The notes under the pieces were generated by a model, which did not search any database, was not told the origin of the DNA, and worked only from the letters and a program-made list of their open reading frames with translations. From NCBI RefSeq assembly GCF_001649575.2, contig NC_051445.1, positions 12,712,099-12,776,098 of the forward strand: a DNA stretch of 64,000 nt, in the 5' to 3' direction. The position numbers were made by a program, and so were the translations under genes. Every line of letters starts with the position of its first letter. Position 1 is the first letter of the stretch. Below are positions 23,681 to 35,476 of this stretch, piece by piece. This DNA comes from Kryptolebias marmoratus (Eukaryota > Chordata > Actinopteri > Cyprinodontiformes > Rivulidae).

Positions 23681-24774
23681 CTGATGGAGGGAGGAGGAGG
23701 AGGAGGAGGAAGGGGAGGAAGGGGGGACAGACGTGTGGAGGGTTAAAGATGGGCTGTGTCTGCTGTACACCGGGTGAAAAGGTGTGGACCATCACCGACA
23801 ACTCACTGGATGTTCCTCCGAGTTCCTCAGAGAGAATCCCAACTTCATTTAGCAAACTCAAACATTTTAATCAATTTAATTCTTCAAAAAAATAAATACA
23901 TATATTTACTATTTTTGCGCCATGTAAAGACATCGGGACATTAGCTCATTTTAGTTTAAAACATGCAACGATTTGAGAGAAAAAAAAACCATAACCTAAT
24001 CAGATGGAGATTTGCAGAAAAGAGACGAAAGATGAAAACTGCATGTGCGCGCGGCGCTCCAGAAAGCGACAAATTGCAACACAAATCCATGCAGATTCAC
24101 CCTAAAAACAAATTAAGACGAATACTTACACGTTTCTATCAAATACATATACATTCTGATGTTATATGAGACACTGAATCAGTGCTAGAAAGGGGAAAAA
24201 AATATTAAGAACCACAACTGAAGATCATGCGCTCATTTCACAACTTGCACTTACGTGGGCGACAGGTTTCATTCTAACACAAAGAAACGCGCTCAGTTAT
24301 TAATATTATTATTAATAATAATATTTTTATTATTATTTAGGTTTTTTGCGCACTAAAAGACGGATTCAATAGGAACTAAACTACTTCCCGGCAAAAAGAA
24401 AAAAAATATCTACAAACCTACAAATGTGAGAAGTTTTAGAAAAGCAGTCTGAGCCAGTGCGTCCGGACCATCACTTCTCCTGCCTCTGATCGTACCGGTC
24501 TGCTCAAGGTTCATCCAGAAGAGAGAGACAAATCTGGGATTTTTTTCCCCCACCCCCACCCCCTTCTGTCTGTCTTTTTTTTTTTTATTATTTTCTTTAG
24601 AGAGTCGGACCTGAAAGTTCAACCAGCGGGACTCCTGAGCTCGGTGCGTCTCCAGCTCCTCTCTCAACTGGAGGAGAGCGCACGGCGGAGGGAGGATTTC
24701 AAGGCCCAGAGCGCCCCCTTTCTGTGACACACTCCTCAGCATAACCCGCACACACTCGCTCCCTCTCTTTACAG

Positions 24775-24807
<33 letters not shown>

Positions 24808-26605
24808 AAACCACTGATACGGTCAAGTCAGGAGACCACTCGGTCTCCAAGAGCTCGTGGACAAAACCAAAACTCTAATAATCGACTCTGAAATCTAAAG
24901 GTGCCCAAAACTTTTGCGTCTTTCATAATCACCTCGAACCAGTTTTAAGGGGAAATATTGCAACTCATCAAACTCGTTTCTTTTAAATCAGGATTTTGCT
25001 TTTGTGGCCTACAGATACTATTGTCTGAAAATATGAAGAATTAAACTGAACAGAAAGACAAACCATGAACAACAGAAAGGCAAGTCGAGCTGTATAAGCA
25101 TTATTTAATTAGGGCTGATTTGGAACAATTAGGTCATTATTCAATTCTGTGTGGAGCCACTGGAGTGGAAAAAAAAACAGGAAACACATTTATGCCTAAA
25201 GGGACAATTTGGTTAAGGGGAGTCTTCAGTGTAAAACTGATTCTTTTTTAAGTTCAAAGTGGAATCGTGCGTAAATGCGCACAATTTTTTTGACGGGTTG
25301 TAAGGAGGACGGGACATATTTTTTTTCTAAAACGTGAGATTTTCTTTCTGTTTCCACTCTCAACATGAACAAACTCGTCTCCTCTCTTTCTTTCTTGTTT
25401 TTTTTTTCTTTTTTATTCCTCCCACCCCAGCTCGGCTCGAGACACCGGAGGGGCTCTGGCTCCGCGCGCTCACCGGTAACCAAGAGAACCACATAAGAGC
25501 TGCAAAGCACGCGCCCCGGAGCGCCGGTAGGCCCCGGTAGCAGCCCCCCCACGCCCCCTCCCACACACACACACACAACTCTCCAAGCAATAACCCCGGA
25601 CAGCGCGAGGCTTCCAGCAAACAGAAGCAGAGAAAAGAGAGGGCAGAGAAATATATGAGTACTGTAAATCAGCCCTGAGAGGGGGGCTGTCAGAGGTGTC
25701 TGCCTGCCTGCGTGCGTGCGTAAAACTGAGATTGGGCAAGGAAACAAACAAAGAAAAAGAGAACAAAATCAACAAGTTTAAGCAACCTAACTTGTTGGTT
25801 TTCTATCAGAGATTATCTAAAGCACATATTACAGTGTCTTCACATGGTTTCAGGTCATGGGGGGCTTTAGAACTGAAACGTGGTCTGAGTTGATTGTGTG
25901 TGTTTTATTCTGGCACCGGTGGAGTCAGGACACTCCAGGAACACTAAGCACTCATACATCAGTCTGATCACTTTAAATATAAGGGCCACTTATTAATCTG
26001 ATCCCAGCCTTAGGGGAAATGCAGAGAAAGCGCGGAACCTCCCGAGTCCTAAAATTTTGCCAAGTCAGTTTAAACTCCAACACACCACACGGTGACAGAA
26101 ACATTCAAACCAAGACCCCAAACTTAAGATACCACAGTGATTAAAAACCTGTCACTGACAGCACAACCTCCTAATTAGAGGAGGAAAAAAACCCCACATC
26201 AGCTCCTGTCTGAATGCAGCCTGGACTATTCTCCACTCAGACCCATTTGTGCGTCTGACTCCTGCACTCCTCATTGTCTGACTGAGAGAGAGGCATCTCA
26301 TTTCCATGACAACCGGAAAGGATATGATACCTTCCCGGCGCAAATTAAATTCGAGTTCAGCTTCATGTGGAAGAAGCGCCGCGCAGCTCCATGGGAGCAG
26401 CTGGACTTTTAGGCACATATCAACAGGTTCCAGGCGCAAAAGAAGTTGAGAGAAAAAAAAACAAGAAGCTCTATACGTGACATGCGCTCGACTTCTACTC
26501 AGCATTGTTGTAACGCGCAGCTGAGAGGGTTCGCTCTATATGAATATGATCCATCCTTTCATCCATTCATCCATCCATCCAACCATTCATTCAGAGTTTA
26601 CTTAC
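23681..26605 (-). other. nr4a3 first intron (inferred)
   Basis: Between the two inferred leader exons. It holds GC-richer blocks at about 24410-24760 and 25430-25620 with donor-like sites (for example CCG|GTGAGC at about 25473), so additional alternative 5' exons are possible. It also has CA/GA repeats at 24774-24806 and CA at 25562-25577. Confidence 0.5.
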
Positions 26606-26940
26606 TGGTTTGCTGTGAAGGTTCCGTCTTTACATGAGGTGTCCCGTTTCCATCCAGAATAATCACAAAGAGTTGAAATAATGCCGAGAAGAGTGACTTA
26701 AATACATCAGAAATTTCAAATAGAAAAAGTTGTCGATCCTCGTCTTACTTTCTTCTAAAGCGTAAAAAGTAGAGAAGGTAAAAAACAAAGTTACAATTAA
26801 AAAAAAACATACACACGTATATAGATATATAAAAGTAAAAGTTGAAAGTCCCGAGTTTAAGGAGCGCGTCTGCGTCCGTTTCCGCGAGCTGTCTGTCAGT
26901 GCTGATGGGTGCTTTGCAGAGTTGTAACGCGGGCTTGTCT
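26606..26940 (-). other. nr4a3: nr4a3 leader exon 1 (inferred)
   Basis: The start is estimated at about 30 bp from the TATA-like box; the end is set by a strong donor CCA|GTAAGT at 26605. A second donor-like AAA|GTAAGA lies at 26748. The leader contains short upstream ORFs: 14 codons from 26707 to the stop at 26663, and 7 codons from 26653 to the stop at 26630. The last ATG of the second is immediately followed by TAA. Confidence 0.55.
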
Positions 26941-26962
26941 GAAGGGGAGAAAGTCAAATAGT

Positions 26963-27035
26963 GCATTTTATCTGCGCTCAGCCTCCACATAGGTATGCGC
27001 GACGTCAATGTGACGCCATGGGAGAGGTGACGTCA
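26963..27035 (-). promoter_or_regulatory. nr4a3: nr4a3 core promoter: TATA-like box and CRE cluster
   Basis: Perfect palindromic CRE TGACGTCA at 27028-27035, CRE-like CGACGTCA at 27000-27007 and a TGACG half site at 27011-27015. All lie upstream (in minus orientation) of a TATA-like GATAAAATG at about 26972-26964. Clustered CREs near a TATA-type box are the known arrangement behind CREB-driven, cAMP/Ca2+-inducible transcription of NR4A genes. Confidence 0.7.
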
Positions 27036-27106
27036 CTCGGAGGAGAGCTCCCTCTCTGGCGCTCCGTACAGTACGAGACACATAAGCTCCGAGCGGCCGT
27101 GCCAGA

Positions 27107-27215
27107 GAGGGAGAGACCGAGGGTGGAGAGAGAGAGGGAGGGAGGCGGAGAGGGGTGGAGAGACGATCAGACAGAGGACAGAGAGGGAGGAGGGAGGTGG
27201 GGGAGGGAGTTTGGT
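27107..27215. repeat. Polypurine (GA-rich) tract upstream of the nr4a3 promoter
   Basis: About 100 bp almost purely A and G on the plus strand (GAGAGAGGGAGGGAGG type), broken by a few pyrimidines. Such tracts often sit next to vertebrate CpG promoters. Confidence 0.8.
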
Positions 27216-29130
27216 TTGATGGCTGCAGGGCAGGAAGCTGAGGGGGATCCGCCGGGCGAGCTGGCGGCAGCGCAGCGTGCGTCTACCCGAGCTCCCCCCC
27301 ACTTTTTTTTTTTACTTTCACTATTTGTAAAACTTTAAAATGAGAGATTTTGATGTTCAGACTCACTTTGAGTTTTCAGGGGGGCAGCTTTCTAATGAAT
27401 AAAGGCACACGAGTGGTGGAAGAAGTGTTTAGGTCATGGATATGAAACAACCGGGTCCCTGTAGGAGCAAACATGTAAAAAAAAGACCCCCCACCCACAG
27501 AGGAACAAGGCAACCAGACTGATAGAGAACACAGCAACACAACCACAAACCAGTCAGGTACAATTTCTGATTGTTGTGTGTTTCCAGCTCTTACAGATAG
27601 CAATGATGTGACAACTTCAGGGGACTAGCAGTTGCAGTTTGTGATACATTTGTGTAATTTTGCAAGAATTATTTTTGTCACATTTACGTTAATTTTGAAG
27701 TCTGCCATGGTGGTGACTTCATTCCGTTTGTACAAATGTGCCGTTTGCAACAAAGCTTGTCATAAGGCAGCCAAACCTTTAAATACTGTTAATGGGTGTG
27801 GCGTTTACTCTATGGTGTAAGCGTCTTTCATTCAGCTTTTATTTATGTCTGTGTTGGCTATTTTCTGAAGTTCTGAATACATTGAAATGATGACAGCACC
27901 TGTTAAAGTAAATAAATGAAACAGCTTTTCCTGTTTTTATTGGCTTTTTACGTGACCTTTTTATTTAAATCTGCTTTTGGTCTCACATTGGACATAGTTT
28001 TGGTTGTGAGATAAGAGTAGAAGCTAAGGGTCACATTAGTGTTAGTATTTTTTCACAATTAAGACCCTTTGCTTCACTATTACCACACTACAATAAAGAA
28101 GTAGCGCAAAATAGGGGAGCTTTTGGTAAAGTACAAGCATCTTGAATGTAGATAACAACTGTGAGTGGAGTTATTCCACCACCGATTTCCATAGCTAAAT
28201 AAAAAGCCTCTGAGATTGTGTCACTGAGGAGTTTACTGACGCATGGAAGTGACAAAATGTTTCCTCCTAAAGTAATTAGAGTTCATTTGATATGCAAAGT
28301 CATTTAAACTATGCCACACCACAGCTCGCTACACATTTCAGTCATTCCTTGTCTGTCCAATTTTAGAACACAAGGTATTTATAATCCCTTCAACAATATC
28401 AGCCTGAGTCCATTATTACATGCTAAAATCTTTTAGCTTATGTCAAGTGATTCAACAGGAATTTCACCACCGTTTAGCTTTATTAAACAGGCTAATCTTC
28501 CAGAATCAGACTGCACAACACAGCCTTGCAGCGCCAAAACACGTGCTGACTGAACATTCTTAAAATTAGGGGTCCTGCAGCAGGGGGAAATGAGATTACC
28601 TCAGTCTGTTTGTAGAAACTGTGACGTTTAATGCGGATAATGACATAATCTGCCTTTTGTTATGAGCCAGATAAATAATTTTGATCATTTAAATGGCTTT
28701 AACGTCTATAAATAGCCTGGCGTAAAGGCTCTTAACTCTGACAAACGCTCCAAAACATAAATAAAGTGTGCTGGGTCCCTTTGCTTCAGTGAAAACTACC
28801 TCAGTTGTTCTTATTTTTGGACTGTTATCAGAAAAACTCAATCATAATCAGTCAGCTAAAGCAAATTCTGAACGAAATATGAAAGTAATTAGTAGCCTAT
28901 ACCACAAGTGAGTAACTTCTTGTGTTTTAAGTAGTTAAAATTTAGGTTTTTTTAAAGTAAAATATAGGAGTAATAAAAAGAATAATGCAAACATTTCTTT
29001 TGCAGAGCTTAAAAAAGATTTTTGACAAGTTTCCCTTTTAAATTTTTGTTCCACATTTAAAGTTTTGACATTTTATTTTACAGAAACTAATATTTACGAC
29101 GAAAGAAAGGTCAAATTAACATTTTAAATA
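27216..29130. other. Intergenic DNA upstream of nr4a3
   Basis: AT-rich, no coding exon or repeat family recognised. A T-run lies at 27303-27313. Confidence 0.6.
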
Positions 29131-29149
29131 ATCCCTCCAAATAAAAAAC

Positions 29150-29850
29150 TGACAGCGGCGAGAGTAAGAAGGCGTACTCGTCAACCTAAAAATTAAAAGG
29201 CTCCTCCGGAGTCTCAGAAGTGTAATCCGCGTCCTCCAATCACGAGGCGCGTTTTCTTTAGCCAACGTCCTAAATCTGACCAATGACGAGCCCGAGAGGC
29301 GGGGCGATCCTTGACGCACTGAGGCTCGTGATTGACGCAAGCCTTGTTGCTAATTTTAGCGTCTGCCTGGCAGACGGAGGCTGGGTGAGATTGCAGAGAA
29401 CCCATTCATTGTACCGGGGCGGGACCAACTATTTCAGCTCTGCGTTTGTGATCCAGCCAAGCCAAATATAGTCGTAGACAGGTATTTTTAGCCCGCAGAG
29501 CGTGTCCCCGTTTTCATTTGGCGAAGTGATACAGCTGTAAATGAGCCACGGCTCTTAGCTAAACGCGTTAGCCGGTTATTCAGCTGGATACTTTTACATC
29601 AGTCAGCTGATGTGACAGCAGAGTCTGTCAGGAGTAAATCTCACTGCCACAGGCTCCCTCTCGCTCGGGGGAAAAAAACAGGGTGGAAAAGACCGTAGAT
29701 CCGAAGACAAATAGCCGCCCGCCAGGTCGTCAAACAAACCCACTGAGCAGGTTTGTGAATCTGTGATGCCTTGCAGCTTCGCACATCCTCAGCACCGCTG
29801 CTTCTCCACACTTTCAGGAGTTTCACCGCTGCTGCAGTGCAACTTTACTC
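29150..29850. promoter_or_regulatory. CpG-rich promoter-like segment without an assigned gene
   Basis: A sharp rise in GC and CpG inside AT-rich surroundings. It contains CCAAT at 29236-29240 and 29280-29284, a GC box GGCGGGGCG at 29298-29306, ATTGACG elements at 29311-29336 and a GCGGGAC box near 29420. A donor-like ACAG|GTATTT follows near 29480 on plus. This combination is typical of housekeeping or bidirectional vertebrate promoters. No coding exon can be tied to it in the window. Confidence 0.5.
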
Positions 29851-29899
29851 AGGAGATGTTAAGTTTTCTTTCAGGCGCACCTAACCCCCGGAATCTGGC

Positions 29900-30902
29900 C
29901 GTATTGTGTTTGGCAACAACTCGGTATAACACTTACACTTGAAGCTCTTTATCTAATATCACCACTTCACCTGGCAGGTGTTTTAAAAAAAAAAAAATTC
30001 AGGTGGGTTTACCTTCAGGCTAAAGTAATTCCCAGTCAGCTTTTAAAAAAAGTAAACATTGAATATTAAAGTCTAAACCAAACTTCTGCTGTTTCACACA
30101 CATTGCTTTATTCTGGTCATAATTCAGAAGTCTGAGTCGGTCAACAGCTCCAGGAAATAAATATTTTTCCATCAGTGCTGCACACATGGCTTCATTTTAG
30201 CAAATGCTCAACTGTCTCACCCACAAACAAAACTGAGAGAATAAAACCTGACAGCACATTTTTGTATTTTACATCCTTTTCCGTCGTAATAACCCCACAA
30301 ACTCTCAGGGTTACCATGTTGCCCTTTTCAGAAAACTGTAGCTTATCTTAAACCAGCTCCATATCATGCTGCACTTTTATTATTATATTTAAATATGTAA
30401 GTTGAAAGATCAAACCGAAAGTCCTACTAAAAGACTAAAAGTGTTTCATATGATGCTGCTGAAATGCATGCACTTCAAGTTGTTTTTGACTGCCTTTGAA
30501 ATGGTGACGCTGCAGAATAATGAAGCCGCACATTTGCTTAAATACTCCACCAAAACACCTACTGACCCAGATTCCTCCACCCTAACGCTGCATGTACGTA
30601 GGCCTACAGGTTGCTGTGAAACGTGCAGGAAATTCTGCATTCCTGTTTGGCTGCCAGATTTGTTTGTAACACGGTCAGGGGAGAGCCGTGATTAATGCGT
30701 TTACAAGCACCAGTCGTTCCCATTGTGCCACATTTAGCCGCTGGGCGTGCGGATCACACGCCACCAGGCTTGTTCATGTGCGATTTATTTTTAAAACTCC
30801 CCACTTCTCTCCTAATCTACATCTGCGCTGGTTGCCTTGTTCCAGTGAAGTCACTTTTATTGCGGCTCGTGGTCTCCGGCGCAGGTTTAATTGAAGGCCC
30901 TA
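29900..30902. other. Intergenic DNA
   Basis: No gene or repeat recognised. Contains an A-run at 29983-29997. Confidence 0.5.
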
Positions 30903-31390
30903 CGTTCCTTGAACGATTTGCGTGTCGCCCGCCGCCTTTCACACCAGGGTTTTAAACTAGGGGTGTCATGAGGAGATAGGACAAAGCTGAAGCCGTTTTT
31001 GCTCAAACCTCGTAAACGATCTTGTGCTTGATGGCGTGCAGCGTGGTGTGATCTCACAACATCCGTTAGGTTCTCAGACAATGTGTTGAGGATGACTGTT
31101 AGCTACTACCACGCAAAGTTTTAGCTCAGTATCTGTAAATTTGGCTGAGTTATGGCCATGTTTATGTTTGCTAGAGTTGCTTAGCTGTGATGGCCATCTT
31201 GAATTGGGTTGACTCCAGCCGTTAATCAGTCGTAGCTGTACGCCCGACAATTACGTTCTGAGAGTTTCATTGAACTCCATCCAGTGGTTCATGGGATATT
31301 TTGCTAACAGACAGACAAAGGAACACACACGTGCGCACACAAACAGACACAGGCAAAAACATGATCACCCCTTTGCCTTCGGTGGTGGGC
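30903..31390 (+). repeat. R1 repeat, near full-length
   Basis: The most complete copy. Border hairpin CGTTCCTTGAACG (30903 onward), GCCCGCCGCC box (30927-30936), then the inner CTACTACCACGC, GGCCATCTTGAATTGGG (about 31193) and TTTTGCTAACAGACAGAC (about 31298). It ends CTTCGGTGGTGGGC at 31390, an inverted counterpart of the left box. Confidence 0.85.
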
Positions 31391-33231
31391 AAATGCTGCA
31401 CTCATCATCATCCTTATTAGCTCATTGTTTTAGATGTCATATGTGGCTTTTTTGTGTTTCTCGTGTGCATCCTATCATTAAAATCTGCAGTAAATTATAA
31501 GATGACCTAATTCCATCAGCAGAATTTTTTAGAGCAGAACGTATGCCACAGGCGACGATTACAAGTTTTGCCTGCTTGTCCTTCATCCCCTCGATTAAGT
31601 CCCAAAAAGCGATGTCACAAACAGATGATTTGTTTTACGTATATTGCATATTTTCAGTCACAATTTGTAAGTAAGACTTGGACATATGTCTTTTTTTTTT
31701 GTGAACAGATAATTGATCGCGCAGATGTCTTCAGAACGCCTCACCGCCGTCATTCCCTTCCTGTTTGTGTTTTGTTTACACCTGGTCTCCATCACTCATC
31801 CTGGCTCGTCAGCTGCCTCCACTGTGACTCCCACCGCGGTGACGTGTAATCCAGATTAACCTGCTCTCTTATTCCGCCAGACGTGGAAGTGATTGGAGAT
31901 TATGACCGCGTCCCTTGAATAGAATCTGATGTGCAGGGGTAATCAAGTGCGTCCACCAGCAGCGTCGCGTGTCAGGTGACTCATTCACACTCACTTTCGC
32001 ACAAACAGCCTCTTATTTTCTCACTTTCGGAGGAGGCCGCGTCCATTTGCAGTAATTCTCTCGGAAGCTGACCGCGCTCCAAACTTTAGCTAATTCAAGT
32101 TTAGCCATCGAGATTAACTGCAGCCAAATCCCCCAAAAAGTTATAAACCTGAAGGTGATTTGTTTGCTGCGGAGGGAGCGGCTTTAGTTCTCTAATTCTC
32201 CTCATGATGTGAACGTGTGACCTGAGCTGAACTCAGAAATGTTGTTGTGGAACAAAACAAAAAGGAAATACAAGCCCTGTAACATAAACCAGCCCTGTGG
32301 AAGAGCTTTTGCTCTTTTGTGTGTGTATATATATATATATATAAATATAGACACGCACATTTTCTTCTGCTAAAAGCTGGTGAAAAAGGGAAACAATTCT
32401 TAATTTCTTACTAAAAATAATGCATTTTTCACGTCATTTTGTTAATTTTACCTTCAGTAGGTGTTCCTATGGCAGGCATCTTATACTCCCTCCATTCTGC
32501 TGTTTATAATCCTCCACTGCACAGTTCTTCTTTTTTTTACCCCCCCAAAAAACAGAGTTTTACAAACCTGATGAATTTTTCGTGGTTGTTCTCTTGCATT
32601 GTAGCCAAACTGCCCTGCTATGGCAGATTGGCTGCTTCCTTTCCGTAAAAGTGTTCAAAGTCTGCATGCAGGTTTGGTGTTGCCTGATAAACGGCAGAGG
32701 AAGTTGGGTCATTGTTTCAAAAATGCTTGAGAGGCAATGCCTATCCAAGTTGTTACGTACAGGTTGGATAAAGGGTGGGCGACATATCGAATGTATTCAA
32801 TGTATTGTGCATTTTCTAGATGGGATGTCTTAATATAAGGTCACCATCATGTATAAACAGCAGCCCTGTAGCTATTTAACCATGATTAACGATTTCTCCC
32901 ACATTCTCCAAATGCACACCCAACACACTCTCCCACCAGTCCAGAAAATTCTCCTGGTCATATATTGTTTAGAAGAAAGGGAGCGTGACAAAAAAAAAAA
33001 ACAAAGTTACCATCCCCGCCGTAAGGTAGCAAAGATTCAAAGTTCGTAAATTAATAGGTGATTGACTTTTTTTTTTTTTTTCGAAGAAAAACAGCGCAAG
33101 ATCTGTGGTGTTGAATTTACAAGGAAGACACTGAACAAACGTGGCCAAGGTGTGGGAGCCACAGTTCTCCACTGCATCATAGGGCTGAACTCAATAGTAA
33201 TTCAATAATTAAGAGCAGATTTTAAAATAAT
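31391..33231. other. Intergenic DNA
   Basis: No coding exon recognised. A TA repeat lies at 32327-32342. The block 31840-32110 has higher GC and several TAAT/GATTA-type words and could be conserved noncoding sequence, but this cannot be shown here. Confidence 0.5.
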
Positions 33232-34010
33232 TCCATTTAAATCCAGTTTATTTACACTGCGCCGTTTCACAACAAATGTCATCTCTGGGCACTATACAAA
33301 AAGAGAAAACAAGCCCATGTCGTGAACTCAATTCAGATCCAGATTTAGTTCCTATTATATTACAGTACATTAATATACAGGACATTACGAAAGGCCATTT
33401 AGTAAAAATGATCTAAGAAAGCCGTCAGTTTGCGTCAGATCTTCACTTCATCGCACTCCCATTGACGACAGTGGAAAGGAATGACTCCCTTTTACAAGCA
33501 GAACCGGGCTCAGGACGAGCGGCCGCCTGCCTCGGCCGGCTGGGGTTTGGGAGGACGGGACAGAGACGCAGACAAACAGCAAGTGGTCCAGGTGTAGCTG
33601 CTGTGGGAAGGACAATACAGGCTAATGGTGGCAACAGTTGCATGTACAAACACGGAGAGTAGAGAGAGCAACAACAGCGGAGGGAGGAAATGCGGTCAGT
33701 TTGTCCTCCAGCAGTCTGAGCCTATAGCTCAGCAGAGCTAAGGGATAGCTCTAGAAACACTAACTATAGGATTCATCAAAAAGGGAAAGTCTTAAACCTG
33801 GTCTTAAATGCCGTGTCAGCCTCACAGACAGAAGCTAAGTTGGTTCCACAAGAGAGGAGCCTGATATCTCACTTTACCCCATTCTACTTTTAGAAACTCT
33901 AGGAGCCACAAGTAAACCTGCAGTCTGAGAGCGAAGGGCTCTGTTAGGAAAATATCGAACAAGAAGACCTTTAATATAAGATGGAGCTTGGTTGTTGAAG
34001 AGCTTTATAT
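33232..34010. repeat. Interspersed fish repeat, host of a nested hAT MITE
   Basis: I recognise phrases of a repeat that is abundant in percomorph fish: CCAGTTTATTTACACTGCGCC at its start, CACAACAAATGTCATCTC, AGCAGTCTGAGCCTATAGC, AAAGTCTTAAACCTGGTC, AAACTCTAGGAGCCACAAG and CTGCAGTCTGAGAGCGAAG. It runs to the hAT insertion at 34019 and appears to resume after it. No intact coding frame. Confidence 0.6.
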
Positions 34011-34018
34011 GTTTAAAG

Positions 34019-34180
34019 CAGCGGTTCCCAAAGTGTGGGGCGCGCTAATGAAAAAAACAAAAAACAGTGCCTGACTAAGCATAATGGACAAGTTTTTAAC
34101 CCCATTTTGGACAGAGGGTTTTTAAAATGTTTTATTGTAATCCATAGGGGGGCCCAGAAGAAAATCTTTGGGAACCACTG
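34019..34180. mobile_element. hAT-type MITE with perfect 8-bp target-site duplication
   Basis: Terminal inverted repeats CAGCGGTTCCCAAAG (34019 onward) and CTTTGGGAACCACTG (ending 34180), differing at one position. It is flanked by identical 8-bp copies GTTTAAAG at 34011-34018 and 34181-34188. 162 bp, no coding capacity: a nonautonomous hAT element inserted into an older repeat. Confidence 0.93.
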
Positions 34181-34188
34181 GTTTAAAG

Positions 34189-34818
34189 TAAGATTTCAGG
34201 TTGTGTTTTGAATAATATTTGAATTATATTGAGATATACATTGTGCATCACAATTTTAGATTATATCGTCCAGTTCTAGGTTGTACTGGTATCCTATAGT
34301 TGCCTGTAGAGAGCTTCTGGTGGACGTATTGCACCAAGACGCTCTCTGAACTCTCTTATCAGCCGGCAGAAGGAAAAAGTGATTGTGTCGTTTTGAATGA
34401 GCTCTCTATGTCTATGGCCAAGGCACCAGCATTAAGCGCTCTGGTGACACGGGAGAAAGAGGAAGGACAGAAACAGTGGAAGGCTTTTATCTTTGTGTCA
34501 CCAAATCTGCTCCAACTGTACGTCAGAGTGCAAGCGAGGACGGGGAGGAGGTGTGGGCGCCGGGGAGAGGATCGCTGGCGCAACGGCAGGGCGCTCAATG
34601 GTGGCATTCTTTCCTTTTTCTGTGGGACACACACACGCACAGATGCACGCACACACACAGCTCCACCTGGGGATTCCCCTCAAGAGTAATACAACCCATC
34701 ACTACCTTATCACACCAGTGCCCAAAGACAGGAAAGACGAGTGTGGAGGAGGAGGTGGATTTAATATCACTAAAAGACTCTGGGTCGGAAATGTATATGC
34801 GCCCTAGTCTGTTATCGT
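34189..34818. other. Intergenic DNA
   Basis: The first part is probably the continuation of the host repeat split by the hAT MITE. The rest, including open frames around 34300-34870, shows no recognisable domain and overlaps CA-rich sequence (34628-34660). Confidence 0.45.
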
Positions 34819-35110
34819 CCGCCCCCGAAGGCGGAGCGATGATGTTTTTCCCCGTGTGTGTGTTCATTTGTCGATAGGGTTGGCAAAATATCTCATGAAC
34901 AATTAAATGGATGTTAATGAAATTCCCCGAAAGTAATCACTGGATGGACATCTACACCTGAATAACATTAGGAGTCAGTTTGATTCAAGATTGTTGCCGT
35001 AGTCAAAGACAAAAATGAACATAACTCAGTCAAACTTTGCATTTACTGTGTGGCAGCAGCTGAGCATCATCCCCAACACATGCTGTGAGCACATCTTTGC
35101 TTGAAAACGT
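34819..35110 (-). repeat. R1 repeat, reverse orientation, truncated
   Basis: Begins with CGCCCCCGAAGGCGGAGCGATGATG (the right-terminal box read in reverse) and passes through GTGTGTGTTCATTTGTC and AAAATATCTCATGAAC. It stops near CCCAACACATGCTGTGAGC, lacking the left terminus. Confidence 0.75.
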
Positions 35111-35130
35111 CTTCATTCATTTCCACAATT

Positions 35131-35476
35131 AACTGTGGGTGGGTGTTAGCAAAATATCGGAAGGACCACGGGTCCAAATTTCACTGGAACTCGCAGAAGT
35201 TACCCCAATTCAAGACGGCCGCCACAGCTAATCGACCACATCCTACACAAAAAGACTGAATTTTAGTGGATTTTACAGATATTGAGCTAAGCTTTGGTGT
35301 GGTAGTAGAATTCGAATAAGTCACACATCGTAACGCAATATCGCATGAAACTGCACATGACGTTATTTTCAAGGTTTGACCACAACAGCCGTAACTTCAT
35401 AATTTCTCAGTGCAGGATGAGCTTAGTTTAAAACTTTGCCATGAAGGGCAGTGGTCGATTAAGCCTGGAATTCTTT
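35131..35476 (-). repeat. R1 repeat, reverse orientation, second of a pair
   Basis: Starts inside GTGTTAGCAAAATATC, includes CAATTCAAGACGGCCGCC (about 35208) and GGTGTGGTAGTAG, and reaches the left end (CATGAAGGGCAGTGG, then GGAATTCTTT). Together with the preceding copy it forms a head-to-tail pair. Confidence 0.75.

Noticed and set aside
25460..25505. Possible small internal 5' exon with donor CCG|GTGAGC
   Set aside because: The acceptor-like TTTGCAG and the donor would enclose only about 30 nt, and there is no supporting context; kept only as a note in the intron entry.
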